Below, piece by piece: positions 1-6,295 of a DNA stretch of 9,369 nt. The stretch lies in assembly GCA_046758005.1 (NCBI GenBank), contig JBHHZJ010000120.1, forward strand, positions 1-9,369, given 5' to 3'. Made by a program: the position numbers and the translations under genes. Position 1 is the first letter of the stretch. Each line of letters starts with the position of its first letter. The notes under the pieces are model-generated. The model ran no database searches. It saw nothing but the letters and a program-made list of their open reading frames with translations, and was not told the origin of the DNA. This DNA comes from JBHHZJ01 sp046758005. Lineage in GTDB: Bacteria > Pseudomonadota > Alphaproteobacteria > Kiloniellales > J153.

Positions 1-62
1 CTTGCGTCAATCGAGAACGCATACCCGCACCGTCGGCCTCGGCGCAAGACATGCGCGCCGCA

Positions 63-91
63 TTGACGCACTGCAACATGATACCTAGTAT
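63..91 (+). promoter_or_regulatory. Probable sigma70-type promoter of serC-serA
   Basis: A TTGACG hexamer at 63-68 is followed after exactly 17 nt by TAGTAT at 86-91. These match the -35 and -10 consensus at five and four of six positions. Transcription would begin near position 98, giving a leader of about 60 nt before serC. A 5-bp dyad, GATAC-cta-GTATC at 80-92, lies across the -10 element and could bind a regulator. The -35 element is also part of ATTGACGCA (62-70), whose inverted copy TGCGTCAAT lies at 3-11. That copy might be the -35 of a leftward promoter for a gene outside the window. The promoter call rests on sequence match alone. Confidence 0.55.
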
Positions 92-106
92 CGCGGCGTC
101 GCGCCC

Positions 107-155
107 CGGCCTTGCAACCGGTCGGGCGACGGCCCTTCCGGCCTGAAAGGGAACG
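107..155 (+). promoter_or_regulatory. Structured 5' leader of serC with two alternative hairpins (serC RNA motif candidate)
   Basis: Two mutually exclusive hairpins can be drawn. The first pairs CCGG 118-121 with CCGG 138-141 and GGGC 124-127 with GCCC 132-135, with a symmetric 2x2 internal loop and a GACG loop. The second pairs CCCTT 133-137 with AAGGG 147-151 and covers the Shine-Dalgarno-like AAGGGA just upstream of the ATG at 161. Forming the first hairpin removes 133-137 and frees the ribosome site. A conserved 'serC RNA motif' is known from 5' leaders of alphaproteobacterial serC genes, and the location and size fit. I cannot align it to the published consensus here, so the identity is an inference. 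Confidence 0.5.
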
Positions 156-160
156 AGTCC

Positions 161-1330
161 ATGGCCACCGCGCCGCCGGCCAGACGGCCGCGCAACCCGT
201 GCTTTTCCTCGGGCCCGTGCGCCAAGCGCCCGGGATGGTCGCGGGATGCCCTGTCGGGCGCCGTGCTCGGACGCTCGCACCGGTCCACGGCCGGCAAGGC
301 GAAACTCGTCGAGGTGTGCGATCGCTCCCGCCGCGTCCTCGGCCTGCCGGACGACTATCGCCTCGGCATAGTGCCGGCCTCGGACACCGGGGCGGTGGAG
401 ATGGCGATGTGGTCCCTGCTCGGCGCGCGCGGGGTGGACATGCTGGCCTGGGAGAGCTTCGGCCGCGGCTGGGTCACCGACGCGGTCAGGCAGCTCGGGC
501 TGGGCGACGTTCGCGTGCTCGAGGCCGACTACGGCAAGCTGCCGGACCTGAGCCGGGTCGATCCCGGGCGCGACGCGGTGTTCACGTGGAACGGCACGAC
601 CTCGGGCGTGCGCGTGCCGGACGGCGACTGGATCGCGGCCGACCGCACGGGGCTCACGATCTGCGATGCGACCTCGGCCGCCTTCGCCATGGACCTGCCC
701 TGGGACAAGCTCGACGTGGCCACGTGGTCCTGGCAGAAGGCGCTCGGCGGCGAGGCCGCGCACGGCATGCTGGCGCTCTCGCCGCGCGCCGTCGAACGGC
801 TGGCGGGCTACCGCCCTCCGCGGCCGCTGCCCAAGATCTTCCGCCTGACCGGGGACGGCCGGCTCAACGAGGACGTGTTCCACGGCGCGACCATCAACAC
901 GCCCTCGATGCTGTGCGTGGAGGACGCCATCGACTCCCTGCGCTGGGCCGAGGAGATCGGCGGCCTGCCGGCGCTCGTCGCGCGCGCGGAGGCCAACCTC
1001 GAGGCCGTGGCCGACTGGGTGGCCCGGCGCGACTGGGTCGATTTCCTGGCCGAGGACCCGGCGACCCGGTCGTGCACGTCGATCTGCCTGAAGATCGCCG
1101 ATCCCTGGTTCGAGACGTTGGCGCCCGGCGCGCGCGCCGCCACGGCCAGGCGCGTCGCGGCGCTGGTCGAAGATGCGGGCGCCGGGTACGACCTGGGCGC
1201 CTACCGGGAGGCGCCGCCAGGCCTGCGGGTCTGGGGCGGGCCGACGGTGGACAAGGAGGACATCGAAGCCCTGCTGCCCTGGCTCGACTGGGCCTACGCG
1301 CAGGTCAAGAGCGAGCGCAGCGCCGCGTGA
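161..1330 (+). CDS. serC: Phosphoserine aminotransferase
   Basis: This 389-residue cytosolic enzyme uses pyridoxal phosphate to convert 3-phosphohydroxypyruvate plus glutamate into O-phosphoserine and 2-oxoglutarate, the second step of serine synthesis. The sequence shows an N-terminal RNPCFSSGPCAKRPGW block (11-26), the GTTSG phosphate-binding stretch (145-149), an aspartate in ICDATSA (Asp169) that should contact the pyridine nitrogen, and the Schiff-base lysine in SWQKALGGE (Lys193). The FSSGPCAKRPGW opening and overall length match the archaeal/alphaproteobacterial branch rather than the shorter E. coli type. The ATG at 161 has AAGGGA about 8 nt upstream, inside a foldable leader. It ends 10 nt before serA, so the two are almost certainly co-transcribed. 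Open frames overlapping it at 112-1356 and 529-768 are shadows. Confidence 0.95.
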   Translation: MATAPPARRPRNPCFSSGPCAKRPGWSRDALSGAVLGRSHRSTAGKAKLVEVCDRSRRVLGLPDDYRLGIVPASDTGAVEMAMWSLLGARGVDMLAWESFGRGWVTDAVRQLGLGDVRVLEADYGKLPDLSRVDPGRDAVFTWNGTTSGVRVPDGDWIAADRTGLTICDATSAAFAMDLPWDKLDVATWSWQKALGGEAAHGMLALSPRAVERLAGYRPPRPLPKIFRLTGDGRLNEDVFHGATINTPSMLCVEDAIDSLRWAEEIGGLPALVARAEANLEAVADWVARRDWVDFLAEDPATRSCTSICLKIADPWFETLAPGARAATARRVAALVEDAGAGYDLGAYREAPPGLRVWGGPTVDKEDIEALLPWLDWAYAQVKSERSAA

Positions 1331-1340
1331 GAGCAAGCTT

Positions 1341-2918
1341 ATGCCCAAGGTCCTGATCGCCGACAAGATGAGCGCGCGCGCCGCCGAGGTCCTGCGCGCG
1401 CGCGGGATCGAGGCCGAGGTCGCCGTCGGGCTCGAGCCGCAGGAGCTGAAGCGCAGGATCGGCGCCTACGACGGCCTCGCCGTGCGTTCGGCGACCAAGG
1501 TGACGGCCGACGTGATCGCCGCGGCGCGCAACCTCACGGTGATCGGCCGCGCCGGCATCGGCGTCGACAACATCGACCTCGCCGCGGCCACCCAGCGCGG
1601 GATCGTGGTGATGAACACGCCCGGCGGCAACGCGATCACCACCGCCGAGCACACGCTGGCGCTTCTGTTCGCCCTGGCCCGTCAGATCCCGGCCGCCGAC
1701 CGCTCGACGCGGGCGGGCATGTGGGAGAAGACGCGCTTCATGGGCGTGGAGCTGACCGGCAAGAGCCTCGGCATCATCGGCTGCGGCAACATCGGCTCGA
1801 TCGTCGCCGAGCGGGCGCTCGGCCTGCGGATGCGCGTCCTCGCCTACGACCCGTTCCTCTCGGCGGACCGGGCCCGGGACCTCGGCGTCGAGAAGGTCAC
1901 CTTCGACGAGCTGCTCGCGCGCGCCGAGTTCATTACCTTGCACGTGCCGCTGACGGAGCAGACCCGGGGCATGATCAACGCCGAGACCCTGGCCAGGTGC
2001 AGGAAGGGCGTTCGCATCATCAACTGCGCGCGCGGCGGCCTGGTCGTCGAGGAGGACCTCAGGGCCGCGATCGAGTCGGGGCACGTGGCCGGCGCGGCGC
2101 TCGACGTCTTTGCCGAGGAGCCGGCGCGCGAGAGCCCGCTGTTCGGCCTCGATCAGGTCGTCGCCACGCCGCATCTGGGCGCGTCCACCGCCGAGGCGCA
2201 GGAGAAGGTCGCGGTCGAGATCGCCGAGCAGATGGCCGACTACCTGCTCACCGGCGCGATCGCCAACGCCCTCAACATGCCCGCGCTCACCGCCGAGGAA
2301 TCGGCGCGCCTCGGTCCCTACATGAGGCTGGCGCATCAGCTCGGCAGCTTCGCCGGGCAGTTGACCCAGACCGGCCTCAAGGACGTGTGCATCGAGTACG
2401 AGGGACAAGTCGCCGGGCTCAACTGCCGGCCGCTCACCCAGACGGCGCTCGCCGGCCTGCTCTCGCCCATGCTCGACAGCGTCAACATGGTCAACGCCCC
2501 GGTGCTCGCGCGCGAGCGCAACATCGACGTGACCGAGATGAAGCACGAGCGCGACTGCGACTATCAAACGCTGATGCGCCTGACCGTGACCACCGAGCGC
2601 GGGCCGCGCGGCGTGGCCGGCACGCTGTTCGGCGGCACCAAGCCGCGCATCGTCGAGATCAAGGGCATCCCGATCGAGGCCGAGCTGGGGCCGCACATGC
2701 TCTACATCACCAACGAGGACAAGCCGGGCCTGATCGGCGCGCTGGGCAAGACCCTGGGCGACGCCGGGGTCAACATCGCGACCTTCCACCTCGGCCGCGC
2801 CGCCCCGGGGGCCGACGCCATCGCGCTGCTCGAGCTGGACCAGGCGGTGCCCCAGGAGCTGCTCGACAAGGTGCGCGCGCTGCCGCACATCAAGCAGGCG
2901 AGCGAACTCAGCTTCTAA
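1341..2918 (+). CDS. serA: D-3-phosphoglycerate dehydrogenase
   Basis: The 525-residue product oxidises 3-phosphoglycerate to 3-phosphohydroxypyruvate with NAD, the first step of serine synthesis, and supplies the substrate of the SerC encoded just upstream. An N-terminal substrate half is followed by a Rossmann NAD domain with GCGNIG at 147-152. Catalytic residues are visible as Arg231 (CARGG), Glu260 (AEEPA) and His278 (TPHLG). After about residue 315 comes the intervening domain found in long-form SerA, and a C-terminal ACT domain begins near residue 453 (LYITNEDKPGLIG). This is the long type of about 525 residues. ACT domains in this family often bind serine, but feedback inhibition here is only inferred. 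Start ATG 1341 has a weak ribosome site, consistent with translation following serC across a 10-nt gap. Its TAA stop lies within the first copy of a 14-bp tandem duplication. Confidence 0.96.
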   Translation: MPKVLIADKMSARAAEVLRARGIEAEVAVGLEPQELKRRIGAYDGLAVRSATKVTADVIAAARNLTVIGRAGIGVDNIDLAAATQRGIVVMNTPGGNAITTAEHTLALLFALARQIPAADRSTRAGMWEKTRFMGVELTGKSLGIIGCGNIGSIVAERALGLRMRVLAYDPFLSADRARDLGVEKVTFDELLARAEFITLHVPLTEQTRGMINAETLARCRKGVRIINCARGGLVVEEDLRAAIESGHVAGAALDVFAEEPARESPLFGLDQVVATPHLGASTAEAQEKVAVEIAEQMADYLLTGAIANALNMPALTAEESARLGPYMRLAHQLGSFAGQLTQTGLKDVCIEYEGQVAGLNCRPLTQTALAGLLSPMLDSVNMVNAPVLARERNIDVTEMKHERDCDYQTLMRLTVTTERGPRGVAGTLFGGTKPRIVEIKGIPIEAELGPHMLYITNEDKPGLIGALGKTLGDAGVNIATFHLGRAAPGADAIALLELDQAVPQELLDKVRALPHIKQASELSF

Positions 2919-2938
2919 GGCGCCGCTTCTAAGGCGCC
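2911..2938. repeat. Perfect 14-bp tandem duplication at two converging stop codons
   Basis: GCTTCTAAGGCGCC occurs twice back to back, at 2911-2924 and 2925-2938. The first copy carries the serA TAA (2916-2918). The second carries, on the minus strand, the TAG of the PqiA-like gene (2929-2931). The two self-complementary GGCGCC ends (2919-2924 and 2933-2938) can pair as a 6-bp stem around an 8-nt loop, which could act weakly on transcription from both sides. No T-run follows on either strand, so it is not a classical terminator. Confidence 0.85.
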
Positions 2939-3474
2939 GTGCGCCGGGCGAGCACGATGAGCCGGCGCACGCCCAGCATCGACAGCACCACGGCCGCGGT
3001 GAAGACGTACAGCCCGGCGTGCGAAGTCACGTCGCTGACCAGCGAGACCTGGACCGCCGCGATGGTCAGCGCGACCAGGAACACGTCGAGCATGGACCAG
3101 CGGCCGAGCACCTCGAGCCAGTCGAGCGAGCGGCGCAGGCGCGCCCCTCGCGCGTCGACGCCGTACCAGAGCCAAAGAGCGAGCAACGTCTTGAGCGCCG
3201 GAAAGACGACCGAGAACACGACCACGACGGCGAACAGGACATAGTCGCCCGAGCGCCACAACACCGCCGCGCCCTCGAGAATCGAGAGGCGCTCGGCGAA
3301 GAACACCAGCCTGCGCACGGTCATGATGGGCAGGGTCCAGCCCGCCACCAGCAGCAGGCCGACGATCACGAAATACGGGCCGAGGAAGCGGTCGGCCCCG
3401 CTCGCCGCGGCGGCGAGCGAACGGGGATGGCGCGGCGGGCCAAGCGGCGCGGTCGGGCGCGACTCCTCGGGCAT
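2929..3474 (-). CDS. PqiA-like (paraquat-inducible protein A family) membrane protein
   Basis: The 181-residue product is predicted to lie in the inner membrane with four hydrophobic segments at about 33-53, 77-104, 126-146 and 151-172. The family signature is GRWSMLDVFLVAL (124-136), followed by a short loop and a last helix that begins near HAGLYVF. PqiA proteins normally have two such modules and work with PqiB/PqiC (MCE proteins) in envelope lipid transport. Here there is one module and no MCE gene nearby, so the function is open. I chose the ATG at 3474 because it is the last in-frame start before the first helix. Upstream ATGs at 3690 and 3708 would add a low-complexity Arg/Pro/Ala stretch and overlap hisZ. 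The ribosome site is weak. It converges on serA with a 10-bp gap and diverges from hisZ. Confidence 0.75.
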   Translation of the reverse strand: MPEESRPTAPLGPPRHPRSLAAAASGADRFLGPYFVIVGLLLVAGWTLPIMTVRRLVFFAERLSILEGAAVLWRSGDYVLFAVVVVFSVVFPALKTLLALWLWYGVDARGARLRRSLDWLEVLGRWSMLDVFLVALTIAAVQVSLVSDVTSHAGLYVFTAAVVLSMLGVRRLIVLARRTAP

Positions 3475-3688
3475 ACGGGCGGGGTCCGGGCGGCGGGTCT
3501 CGGCGGGCGGAGTGTACAGGGCAAGCGCCCACGGCGGAAGCGGCGCGCGGAAATTCCCGTTTGATATCCGGGCCCGAAACGCGTTAGCTAGCGCGCCGGC
3601 GTTCCGGCCCGAGCCCGGCGCCCGGCGCATGGCCGGCGCGCGCGGCGGACCCAAATCCGACCCGTGGATCCGAGAGTGCTGCCGATCC
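3475..3688. other. 214-bp intergenic region between divergent pqiA-like gene and hisZ
   Basis: This gap must contain the promoters of both flanking genes. A somewhat AT-richer stretch (about 3551-3590) includes TTGATA at 3561-3566, a fair -35 match, but no good -10 lies 16-18 nt downstream (TTAGCT at 17 nt, TAGCTA at 18 nt). I see no clear operator or RNA structure and no coding pattern. Confidence 0.4.
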
Positions 3689-4849
3689 ATGAGCAAGCCT
3701 GGTGACAAGGCGCTGCTGCCCGCCGGCCTCGCGGACGTCCTGCCGCCCCATGCGGCGCAGGAGGCGGCCGTGGTCGAGCGGCTGATCGCGTGCTTCGCCG
3801 CGCACGGCTACGAGCGGGTCAAGCCGCCGCTGCTCGAATTCGAGGACACGCTGCTCTCCGGCACGGGGGCCGCGCTGGCGCATCAGACCTTCCGCCTCAT
3901 GGACCCGGTCAGCCAGCGCATGATGGGCCTGCGCGCGGACATGACGCCGCAGGTCGCGCGCATCGCCGGCGCCCGCCTGAGGACGGCGCCCCGGCCGCTG
4001 CGCCTGTGCTACGCCGGCCAAGTGTTGCAGGTCAGGGGCAGCCAACTGCGGCCCGAGCGGCAGTTCGGTCAGGTCGGCGCCGAGCTGATCGGCGCGCCGC
4101 AGGAACGCGCCGACGCCGAGGTCATCGTGCTGGCCGCCGAGGCGCTGGCCGCGATCGGCGTGCGGCATCTGTCCGTCGACCTGAACCTGCCGCCGCTGGC
4201 CGGCACGCTCGCCGCCGGGGTCGGCCTGGACGAGGCGCAGGTCGGGGCGCTGCGCCAGGCGCTCGACCGCAAGGACGTGGCCGCGGTGGACCAAATCGCG
4301 GGCGGGCGCGCGGAGCCTTTCCGCGCCCTGCTGCGCGCCGCCGGTCCCGCCGACGCGGCGCTCGCGGCGCTCGACCGCCTGTCGCTGCCGGCGGCGGCGG
4401 CGGCCGATGTGGCCCGCCTGCGGCGCGTCGTCGATCTGATCCGCGCCGGCGCGCCGGACCTCACCCTCACCGTGGACCCGGCGGAGCATCGCGGCTTCGA
4501 ATATCAGACCGGCATCAGCTTCATCTTTTTCGCGCGCGGCGTGCGCGGCGAACTGGGCCGCGGCGGGCGTTACGCCGCCACGCCCGAAAGCGCGGGCAAG
4601 GGGCCGCAGTCCTCGACCGGCTTCACGCTTTACATGGACAGCGTGCAACGGGCGCTGCCCGAGCCGGAGGCGCCGCGGCGCCTCTATGTGCCCGCCGACT
4701 GCGGCGACAAGCGCGGCGGCGCGCTGCGCGCGCAGGGCTGGGTCACGGTCCGCGGGCTCGACGAGGGCGCGGAGCCGGAGGCCGAGGCCCGGCGCCTGGG
4801 CTGCGGCCACGCGCTGATCGGCGGACGGATTGTCGAATTGACCGGCTGA
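3689..4849 (+). CDS. hisZ: ATP phosphoribosyltransferase regulatory subunit HisZ
   Basis: The 386-residue product is a catalytically inactive relative of histidyl-tRNA synthetase. It assembles with short-form HisG to make the active, histidine-sensitive ATP phosphoribosyltransferase, the first enzyme of histidine synthesis. The class II synthetase core is recognisable: LLPAGLADVLP (9-19), LRADMTPQVARIAG (81-94), the motif-2 region from RLCYAGQVLQ to RQFGQVGAELIG (105-135), and RGFEYQTGISFIFFA (268-282) with GRGGRYA (290-296). In true HisS the RGxxYY stretch is catalytic, and here it is RGFEYQ. There is no room for a C-terminal anticodon-binding domain, so HisZ fits better than HisS. The ATG at 3689 places the usual LLPxGLxDxLP block ten residues in. 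The ribosome site is poor. The gene ends 7 nt before purA. A short hisG should exist elsewhere in the genome. Confidence 0.92.
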   Translation: MSKPGDKALLPAGLADVLPPHAAQEAAVVERLIACFAAHGYERVKPPLLEFEDTLLSGTGAALAHQTFRLMDPVSQRMMGLRADMTPQVARIAGARLRTAPRPLRLCYAGQVLQVRGSQLRPERQFGQVGAELIGAPQERADAEVIVLAAEALAAIGVRHLSVDLNLPPLAGTLAAGVGLDEAQVGALRQALDRKDVAAVDQIAGGRAEPFRALLRAAGPADAALAALDRLSLPAAAAADVARLRRVVDLIRAGAPDLTLTVDPAEHRGFEYQTGISFIFFARGVRGELGRGGRYAATPESAGKGPQSSTGFTLYMDSVQRALPEPEAPRRLYVPADCGDKRGGALRAQGWVTVRGLDEGAEPEAEARRLGCGHALIGGRIVELTG

Positions 4850-4856
4850 GCGGACG

Positions 4857-6149
4857 ATGGCGAACGTCGTGGTGGTCGGCTCCCAATGGGGCGACGAGGG
4901 CAAGGGCAAGATCGTCGATTGGCTCTCCGAGCGGGCCGACGTCGTGGTGCGCTTTCAGGGCGGGCACAACGCCGGGCACACGCTGGTCGTCGGCGGCGTC
5001 ACGTACAAGCTCTCCCTGCTGCCCTCGGGCGTCGTGCGCCCGGGCAAGCTCTCGATCATCGGCAACGGGGTCGTCGTCGATCCCTGGGCCCTGGTCGAGG
5101 AGCTCGAGCGCGTGCGCGCTCAGGGCGTCGTGGTCACGCCCGCGACGCTGCGCATCGCCGACAACGCCGCGCTGATCCTGCCCTCGCACGGCGCGGTCGA
5201 CCGGGCGCGCGAGGCGGCGCGCGGCTCGAGCCGGCTGGGCACGACGGGCCGCGGCATCGGTCCGGCGTACGAGGACAAGGTCGGCCGGCGCGCGGTGCGC
5301 CTGTGCGACCTGGCCGACGAGCAACTCCTGCTCGACCGGCTGGACGCGCTGCTGCTGCACCACAACGCGATCCTGCGCGGCCTGGGCGAGACGGAGTTCG
5401 ACCGCGACCGGGTGATGGCGCGCCTGCGCGAGGTGGCGCCCCGTATCCTGCCGTACGCCGACCGCACGTGGCAGCGCCTGGACGAAGCGCGCAAGGCGGG
5501 CAAGCGCATCCTGTTCGAGGGCGCGCAGGGTGCGTTGCTGGACGTCGATCACGGCACCTATCCCTTCGTCACCTCCTCGAACACCGTGCCGGGCCAGGCC
5601 GCGGCCGGCGCCGGCGTGGGCGTCGGCGCCATCGATTTCGTCCTCGGCATCACCAAGGCCTACACGACGCGGGTCGGCCATGGGCCCTTCCCGAGCGAGC
5701 TGGCGGAGGAGACCGGTAGGCTGCTGGGCGAGCGCGGCAACGAGTTCGGCACGGTCACGGGGCGCCGCCGCCGTTGCGGCTGGTTCGACGCGGTGCTCGT
5801 ACGCCAGGCCGTCAAGGTGGCCGGCATCGACGGCATCGCCCTAACCAAGCTCGACGTGCTCGACGGCCTGCCCGTGCTCAAGGTCTGTACCGGCTACCGG
5901 ATCGACGGAGCGCGCTGCGATCACCTGCCCGCGCTGCCCTCGCTGCAGGCCAGGGCCGAGCCGATGTACGAGACCCTGGAGGGCTGGAGCGGGAGCACCA
6001 GGGGCGCGCGATCCTGGGCCGACCTGCCCGCCACCGCGGTCAAGTACATCCGCCGGGTCGAGGAGCTGATCGAGGCGCCGGTGGCCCTGCTGTCGACCAG
6101 CCCGGAGCGCGAGGACACCGTCCTCGTGCGCGATCCCTTCGCCGACTAA
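4857..6149 (+). CDS. purA: Adenylosuccinate synthetase
   Basis: The 430-residue cytosolic enzyme joins IMP and aspartate using GTP to form adenylosuccinate, the committed step to AMP. The length is standard. The GTP/IMP-binding loop GDEGKGK spans 12-18, with catalytic Asp13 and Lys16. GGHNAGHT (35-42) contains the second catalytic residue, His41. STRGARSWADLP near residues 380-391 is the C-terminal GTP-binding region, and TTGRGIGPAYEDK and FEGAQGALLDVDHGTYPFVT are further family blocks. The ATG follows the hisZ stop by 7 nt with only a weak GAGCGGA ribosome site, so translation is probably coupled to hisZ. Histidine synthesis consumes the adenine ring of ATP and returns AICAR, which gives a metabolic reason for pairing hisZ with purA, though that link is an inference. 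Confidence 0.97.
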   Translation: MANVVVVGSQWGDEGKGKIVDWLSERADVVVRFQGGHNAGHTLVVGGVTYKLSLLPSGVVRPGKLSIIGNGVVVDPWALVEELERVRAQGVVVTPATLRIADNAALILPSHGAVDRAREAARGSSRLGTTGRGIGPAYEDKVGRRAVRLCDLADEQLLLDRLDALLLHHNAILRGLGETEFDRDRVMARLREVAPRILPYADRTWQRLDEARKAGKRILFEGAQGALLDVDHGTYPFVTSSNTVPGQAAAGAGVGVGAIDFVLGITKAYTTRVGHGPFPSELAEETGRLLGERGNEFGTVTGRRRRCGWFDAVLVRQAVKVAGIDGIALTKLDVLDGLPVLKVCTGYRIDGARCDHLPALPSLQARAEPMYETLEGWSGSTRGARSWADLPATAVKYIRRVEELIEAPVALLSTSPEREDTVLVRDPFAD

Positions 6150-6154
6150 ACCGC

Positions 6155-6173
6155 GCCGCGGGCCATGCGCGGC
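6155..6173 (+). terminator. Possible weak terminator hairpin after purA
   Basis: GCCGCG (6155-6160) and CGCGGC (6168-6173) form a perfect 6-bp GC stem around a 7-nt loop, starting 6 nt after the purA stop. The following bases (CATTAACCTTCTCTTTG) are pyrimidine-rich but contain no clean T-run, so intrinsic termination would be partial at best. It could equally be chance in such GC-rich DNA. Confidence 0.35.
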
Positions 6174-6193
6174 CATTAACCTTCTCTTTGCCA

Positions 6194-6223
6194 ACTTTGG
6201 CCAAAGTGATGGCCACGTGGCCA
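6194..6223. promoter_or_regulatory. Two adjacent perfect 14-bp palindromes, candidate operator
   Basis: ACTTTGGCCAAAGT (6194-6207) and TGGCCACGTGGCCA (6210-6223) are each perfectly self-complementary. They share a TGGCCA core theme, and their centres are 16 bp apart. They lie 73-102 bp upstream of the pseudokinase start in the only non-coding gap between purA and that gene. Dimeric repressors or activators commonly bind such sites. I cannot name the regulator, and no convincing -35/-10 pair is visible next to them. Confidence 0.5.
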
Positions 6224-6286
6224 GGAACCGGGGCCGCGGGCCCGACCGGGCGGCGGCGTGGCCGCGCAGTGGCGTCGGCCGACACC

Positions 6287-6293
6287 GAGGAGG
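6287..6293 (+). promoter_or_regulatory. Ribosome binding site that decides the pseudokinase start
   Basis: GAGGAGG at 6287-6293 lies just ahead of the ATG at 6296. Measured from the GAGG half the spacing is 5 nt, and from AGGAGG it is 2 nt. The alternative in-frame ATG at 6209 has no such site. Confidence 0.65.
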
Positions 6294-6295
6294 GC

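Noticed and set aside
1305..2888. Long open frame on the minus strand opposite serA
   Set aside because: It encodes an Arg/Gly/Asp/His-rich, low-complexity product typical of antisense frames in GC-rich DNA, and the plus strand is unmistakably SerA.
3561..3590. Promoter for hisZ from TTGATA
   Set aside because: The -35 match is fair, but no acceptable -10 lies at 16-18 nt spacing, so I left it as a remark in the intergenic entry.
4388..4405. GGC/GCG-repeat run as a possible microsatellite
   Set aside because: It encodes an alanine run in HisZ (AAAAA) and is ordinary for coding DNA of this composition.
3689..4849. Histidyl-tRNA synthetase instead of HisZ
   Set aside because: There is no C-terminal anticodon-binding domain, and the catalytic RGxxYY stretch is altered to RGFEYQ.
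3584..4909. Long minus-strand open frame opposite hisZ
   Set aside because: The composition is Arg/Ala/Gly/Gln-rich with no recognisable domain, and the plus strand carries clear HisZ motifs.
6209..6295. Earlier in-frame ATG for the pseudokinase (29 extra residues)
   Set aside because: No ribosome site precedes it, the added residues are low-complexity, and it would begin inside the paired palindromes. The ATG at 6296 has GAGGAGG.
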